Part shown: piece by piece, positions 9,008 through 12,553 of the stretch
Position numbering within the stretch: position 1 is the first letter of the stretch
Layout: each line of letters begins with the position of its first letter
DNA from: Armatimonadetes bacterium UBA5352
GTDB taxonomy: Bacteria > Armatimonadota > Zipacnadia > Zipacnadales > UBA5352
Assembly (NCBI GenBank): GCA_002411015.1
Contig: DHPY01000119.1
Coordinates: 1-12,553, forward strand
DNA length: 12,553 nt
Reading direction: 5' to 3'
Translations under genes and position numbers: made by a program
The notes under the pieces: generated by a model
The model's database searches: none
Told to the model about the DNA's origin: nothing
The model's input: the letters and a program-made list of their open reading frames with translations, nothing else

Positions 9008-9417
9008 GTCATTGCTGCCGGACCGGCCCGCCCTCCACGCTATCACCCATGCCGAATTGCGCCGTCTCAGAACTGCCGTGCACAAGCAACGAGGTGCACT
9101 GAAGGCGGCAAAGCTGCGGAGCATTGAGGCGTCGTGCAGACTCTCTCTCGTCCGGCTCAGTGCCGTGGCGGCTGCATGCGCTCCTGCTCGTGCGGCTCAA
9201 CGCTTACCGTTTCATGCTCAACGAGATTGCCCCCCGTTGCAGCGGTTCAGCTTCGGTATCCACAGGAACGTGCCATCGGTGTCCCCTCTCTTCATAGCTG
9301 ATCCTGATGGGCAGCAACCTCAGTAGAGATAGCTCATGCTCCTCCCCGTTTGCCGCCTTGAACGAGAACGGGGCCCCATTTCCACACCTGACGACATATT
9401 GAAGGCGAGCGATACAG

Positions 9418-9433
9418 CCCGGATGCGTCCGGG
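9418..9433. repeat. Perfect small hairpin upstream of the tyrosine recombinase gene
   Basis: CCCGGA-TGCG-TCCGGG has a 6-bp perfect stem and 4-nt loop, ending 32 bases before the ATG at 9466. It could be an operator, a leader hairpin or a recombinase site. No T-run follows on either strand, so a terminator is unlikely. Confidence 0.4.
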
Positions 9434-9465
9434 TAACCACATTCGACGAAGGATGTGTCGCTCCC

Positions 9466-10371
9466 ATGGTTGCAGAACTGGTTGCAGCAGAGTCGTTCCA
9501 CGACGCGTTCGCGCGCTACCTGCAGCACGCGAGGTCCTACCGAGGGCTCAGTCCGAGGACGATCGAGGCATACCGGCGCGATGCGGCTGGGTTCTCCGGC
9601 TTCCTCAGTCAGCACCGCTTGCCCACGCGGGTCGGGGAGATCAACAGCCGTCACGTTCAAGCATGGGCGAGCTCGATGGCGGGCTACGCGGCCACGACCA
9701 TACGGCGCCGCGTCTACGCCATCCGCGGCTTCTTCAGCTCTCTGCAGCGTGAGGGAAGCATCCAGGTCAATCCAGCGGCGGACGTTGCGCTACCCGAACG
9801 TCGTCGCAGGCAACCCGACATCCCTACGCCAACGCAGTGCCAGCGGCTCCTGAGCGTCGCACACACCAGCACTGAACGGGCAGCAATCTCTCTGCTGTTG
9901 ATGTCGGGCCTTCGCCGCGCCGGACTGCTTGGGTTGGATGTCGAGGATGTGGCTGCCGATGCCTCGGAACTGAGGGTGATCGGCAAGGGAGACGTAGAGC
10001 GGCTCGTCCCGCTCCCGGACGAGGCTCGTGCTGCTCTCATCCGACACATCGAGCACACCTGCGCGCGCTGCGGTCCGCTGTTCCTCAACCGCGCGAGCGA
10101 GCGCATGGGCAACACGACTCTCCAGCGACTGTGGAAGCGTCTGCTGTGCCGGGCCGACCTCCAGGACGAAGGCTTCACCATCCACTCCTGTCGGCACGCC
10201 TACGCCACGATGCTCGTGAGGGCCGGCACCGACATCCGCACGGTTCAGGAACTACTTGGTCATGCCGACCTCTCGACGACGGCGGTCTACCTCCACTCGG
10301 ACCTCCGCGCCAAGCGCGACGCTGTCGCCAATCTACCGATCGGCAATGGAGTGGTGGACCATGAAAGGTGA
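9466..10371 (+). CDS. XerC/XerD-like tyrosine recombinase/integrase
   Basis: This enzyme family cuts and rejoins DNA at specific sites through a tyrosine nucleophile. The 301-residue protein has an N-terminal SAM-like, core-binding domain (about 10-95; 'YLQHARSYRGLSPRTIEAYRRD') and a C-terminal catalytic domain (about 118-290). All catalytic residues are visible: R150 (SGLRRAGLLGL), K174 (VIGKGDVERLVPL), H240 and R243 (HSCRHAYATML), H266 (LLGHADLSTT) and Y275 (TTAVYLH). Length and residue spacing are Xer-like, but context with a serine recombinase suggests a mobile-element integrase rather than the chromosomal dimer-resolution enzyme. The ATG at 9466 has GAAGGA rather far upstream (about 12 bases), so initiation may be weak. 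The 3' end overlaps the next ORF by 11 bases. It appears intact. Confidence 0.95.
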   Translation: MVAELVAAESFHDAFARYLQHARSYRGLSPRTIEAYRRDAAGFSGFLSQHRLPTRVGEINSRHVQAWASSMAGYAATTIRRRVYAIRGFFSSLQREGSIQVNPAADVALPERRRRQPDIPTPTQCQRLLSVAHTSTERAAISLLLMSGLRRAGLLGLDVEDVAADASELRVIGKGDVERLVPLPDEARAALIRHIEHTCARCGPLFLNRASERMGNTTLQRLWKRLLCRADLQDEGFTIHSCRHAYATMLVRAGTDIRTVQELLGHADLSTTAVYLHSDLRAKRDAVANLPIGNGVVDHER

Positions 10372-10513
10372 GCTGACACGTAGCGGCGATGAAGACCGCG
10401 ACTACGACGCCTGGCTCAAGCGTCTGGCGGCCCAACTGGCTCGGGGTATCGTCGAGACAATCTTCCAGGCAGACAAGAGCGGCGGTGAAGGGCCGACAAC
10501 TAGCGGCGAATGA
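10361..10513 (+). CDS. 50-residue hypothetical protein coupled to the tyrosine recombinase
   Basis: I do not recognise this protein. It starts at the ATG at 10361, inside the last codons of the recombinase gene (11-base overlap, different frame), with GGAGTGGTGG just upstream as a possible ribosome-binding site. It has an acidic start (SGDEDRDYD), a probable amphipathic helix (AWLKRLAAQLARGIVETIF, about 17-35) and a Gly/Ser/Thr-rich tail. Overlap and codon context favour a real co-translated gene, but no homology can be claimed from sight. Small proteins beside recombinases are sometimes directionality factors; that is only a possibility here. Confidence 0.55.
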   Translation: MKGELTRSGDEDRDYDAWLKRLAAQLARGIVETIFQADKSGGEGPTTSGE

Positions 10514-10600
10514 CGGGCCGGCGATGCTTACGGTCAGTACAGAGTCCAGCGACGCAATATCCCGCTTATGTGCACGAAAATGAAGATAACGAGGTGATAC

Positions 10601-10672
10601 TACACTATAAGCAGTCATACACGGAGTTATCTTACCTTGAACCGAAAACGCATCCGTGATAGTGTAAGCAGT
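10601..10672. repeat. Inverted and direct repeats in the serine recombinase promoter region
   Basis: TACACTAT (10601-10608) and ATAGTGTA (10659-10666) are perfect 8-bp inverted copies. TAAGCAGT is present directly at 10608-10615 and 10665-10672. The sequence around them is clearly more AT-rich than the rest of the window. The downstream copy overlaps the proposed -10 element, as expected for an operator, though it could instead be a recombination site. Confidence 0.5.
10637..10665 (+). promoter_or_regulatory. Candidate promoter of the large serine recombinase gene
   Basis: TTGAAC (10637-10642) and TAGTGT (10660-10665) are separated by 17 bases and lie 22 bases before the gene's ATG. Both hexamers match the housekeeping consensus only partly (TTGA; TA and final T). 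The -10 lies within the inverted repeat described at 10601-10672. A good GGGAGG ribosome-binding site follows at about 10673-10678. Confidence 0.35.
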
Positions 10673-10687
10673 GGGAGGCGAGTTACG

Positions 10688-12553
10688 ATGTCAGATCGCG
10701 AGGTAGTCCGCTACGTAGGATACTGCCGCGTGTCCACGGCGCAGCAGGCCCGAGACTGAGAATCGCTCCCTCAGCAGGCACGGGGCATCGAGGCCATGGC
10801 GAGGGCCAAAGTGGGTGCGCATCCTCTCGAACTTGAGATGTTCAACGACGATGGTTTCTCCGGTGGTTGGAGTGTGCGGCAGCTTCCGATGTTCGGTGGT
10901 CCCATCCGGCCCGGGCTTTCAGACGCGATTGATCGAGCCATAGAAATCGGAGCAAACGCGCTCATCGTGGACTACGTCAGCCGAGCTGCACGAGACCTCG
11001 ACGTGTGGCGCCTCGTCCGGCGACTGTGCCTGAATCCAATGGGAGTCAGCCTCTGGGTCGCCAGCGGTGGGTTGGACCTGGATGACCCCAGGGATCAGAT
11101 GAATGGCGACATCCAGGCACTCCTGGCAGAGGGCGAGCGCACACAAGACCGCGAGCGCGCACTCCGGACCAACGAGGAGCGTCGCGCCGCCGGCTTCACT
11201 CCATGGGGCGATACGCCCTACGGTTGGCGCTGGCAGTCGGCCGAGGAACGCGCAGCCAGCGGTGGGATGTTCAAAGGCATTCTTCCTGTGACCGAGGAAG
11301 GCAAATGGGTGGCGTGGGTCGCGGAGCAATATGTCGCCCGCGGCAGAGTCCTGGAGGACATCGCCCGGGAACTCAACGATCGCGAAGTGCCCTTTCCCCG
11401 AACGGGCAAGCCTTGGCATGCGAAGCGAGTGCGGGACATGCTGGGCAACTGCCTGCACGCGGGCCTCGTGCAAGACAACGACGGGGCCCTCAAACCGGGT
11501 GTCCACTTCGAGCAGCGCTACTACGACCCTGACATCTACCACGCCATCCAGGACCTGCGGGATGACCGCGACTCACGTGGCCCACGCGCCCTGCACCAGC
11601 AGGACAGCCCGCTGCTCGGAATCATCAAGTGCGGCCGGTGCGGCATGCGACTGCAGCTCAAGCGCAGCCCCGACGGCGTCCCCACATACATCTGTCCCCG
11701 CCCGCAGGAGGGCGAGCCCCGCGACTGCAGCGGCGTGAGCAAGGTTGCCGCGATCGTCGAGGATCACGTGCGAGATGCCATCGCCGAGATCGTCAGCATG
11801 CCGCGGTTGCGGAAGTTGGTGCAGGAGGAGGCACAGCAGGTCTTGGGCGAGCGCCGGGAGTGCTTCGAAGGCCGCCTCCGACAACTGCGCCAGCAGATCG
11901 AGGAGCACGAGAAGCGGCTAGAGGAGTGGGGCCGTAAGTTCACCGACGGCCGCATGTCCGAAACCGTCTTCCTGCGCTTGAGCACAAAATGGGAGACTGA
12001 TCTGACAGAAGCGCAGGCTCAGCTCGCCGAAGTCGAGCGCCTGCTGGCTGTTGGCGACGAGCAGGATCGGCGAGTGGAGCGGGTGATGCACGCGCTCGAC
12101 AGCTTCGGGGACACTTGGGTCAACATGGACGCGGTACGAATCCGCAATCTGCTGTTGACGATGGTGGAACATATGAGCCTAACTCCAGAAGGCGACGGGG
12201 CGGCTACGCTGCGGCTGAAGTGCTACTACATGCCCGAAGTCGAGTACTCCATCCCGCATCTACGCGAGCGGCTTGCGAAAGGCGACGGACCGCTCGCAGA
12301 ACTGACCATCACTGACCTCGCTTTCCTGGCGCTGTGGAACGAGGGGTTGAGGGCACCTGAGATCGCCGAGGCCCGCAACATCAGCGCCAACAGCGGCTAT
12401 GGTCAGGTCTCAGTGATTCGACGTCGGACCGGCATCCAGGACGTAGACGTGGTCGCCGAGATGGCCAAGCCGTTGATTGAGAAGTACCGCAAGGTGTTGC
12501 CGACTAATCGCAAGAGCTCAGACAAGGCGTCTAGTGCAGCGTCCATAAAATAG
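10688..12553 (+). pseudogene. Large serine recombinase interrupted by an in-frame UGA at codon 24
   Basis: Large serine recombinases integrate or excise phages and other elements using a serine nucleophile. From the ATG at 10688 (GGGAGG upstream) the reading begins MSDREVVRYVGYCRVST, with R14 and probable catalytic S16. It hits TGA at 10757-10759 inside ARD-stop-ESLPQQ, where relatives usually have ARDGxSLxxQ. The frame then stays open to the TAG at 12551-12553 (621 residues if read through). Domains in full numbering: resolvase core about 8-165 (including SRAARD from 98); recombinase domain about 165-300; zinc ribbon about 310-350 with C315, C318, C336, C347; coiled coil about 392-454; and a C-terminal segment about 540-603 with a helix-turn-helix-like LWNEGLRAPEIAEARNIS. 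The downstream ORF alone, from the ATG at 10796, would lack the nucleophile and should not recombine DNA. The long intact frame argues for a recent mutation or sequence error. Confidence 0.85.
10757..10759 (+). other. In-frame UGA replacing an expected glycine codon
   Basis: A single G-to-T change would turn GGA into this TGA. The following base is G and no special downstream element is seen, so programmed read-through is not favoured. UGA is an ordinary stop elsewhere in the window. Confidence 0.8.

Larger units (their letters stand above)
8872..9465. other. Gene-poor region between the kdp operon and the recombinase module
   Basis: These 594 bases lie between divergent transcription units and should hold both the kdp promoter and the promoter of the tyrosine recombinase gene. 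I see no convincing -35/-10 pair for either. The kdp side holds the inverted repeat at 8880-8930 and direct repeats at 8961-9007; the recombinase side holds a small perfect hairpin at 9418-9433. Open frames on both strands (for example 8916-9326 plus, 9204-9467 minus) give protein with no recognisable motif, and I regard them as chance. The boundary of an inserted element may lie here, but no target-site duplication could be identified. Confidence 0.5.

Noticed and set aside
8916..9326. Plus-strand open frame of 136 codons in the gene-poor region
   Set aside because: Runs through the short tandem repeats, has no recognisable domain or convincing ribosome-binding site, and its composition looks like chance.
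9344..9373. CCCCGTT/AACGGGG stem upstream of the tyrosine recombinase gene as a terminator
   Set aside because: Only 7 bp with a 16-nt loop and no T-run, so too weak to call.
10757..10759. UGA read as glycine throughout the genome (as in SR1/Gracilibacteria)
   Set aside because: UGA is the natural terminator of kdpF, the 35-aa ORF, kdpD, kdpE and the tyrosine recombinase here, all at expected protein ends. Those lineages also do not usually have this high GC content.

Overview
The window is high-GC bacterial DNA. It is dominated by one complete, minus-strand potassium-uptake operon (kdp), with two mobile-DNA or defence remnants on its flanks. The sequence does not fix the phylum. The features that could help narrow it are the high GC content, a type I-C-like CRISPR repeat, and a kdp operon that carries both a full-length KdpD/KdpE pair and a tiny extra membrane protein ahead of KdpF. 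UGA is used as a normal stop in several genes (small leader ORF, kdpF, kdpD, kdpE, tyrosine recombinase), so the standard bacterial code applies.

Layout. Positions 1-86 are the trailing end of a CRISPR array that runs off the left edge: a partial repeat, one 34-nt spacer, and a degenerate last repeat. Next, on the minus strand, is a decayed C-terminal half of an McrC-type subunit of a modification-dependent restriction system (about 160-737). It lacks its N-terminus and is frameshifted at a C4 run (592-595). Positions 788-8871 hold the kdp operon, transcribed right to left: a 35-aa membrane protein, kdpF, kdpA, kdpB, kdpC, kdpD, kdpE. All genes overlap by 4-11 bases except at the A/B junction (short gap) and the B/C junction (83 bases containing a hairpin). 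KdpFABC is the high-affinity K+-pumping P-type ATPase, and KdpD/KdpE is its sensor kinase and response regulator, so structural and regulatory genes appear to be one transcription unit.

Positions 8872-9465 are a gene-poor stretch. It contains the probable kdp control region (an imperfect inverted repeat that can mask the first ribosome-binding site, plus short direct repeats) and then sequence with no recognisable gene. Positions 9466-12553, on the plus strand, form a recombinase module: a complete XerC/D-like tyrosine recombinase, an overlapping 50-aa ORF of unknown function, and a large serine recombinase. The serine recombinase gene has an in-frame UGA at codon 24, exactly where relatives normally have glycine. 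This is either a recent pseudogene, a sequence error, or (less likely) a read-through event. The module looks like part of an integrated element whose other genes lie outside the window.

I found no clear new multi-gene system. The items most worth a second look are the UGA-interrupted serine recombinase with its C-terminal helix-turn-helix-like extension, the paired recombinases with a coupled small ORF, and the kdp leader hairpin.
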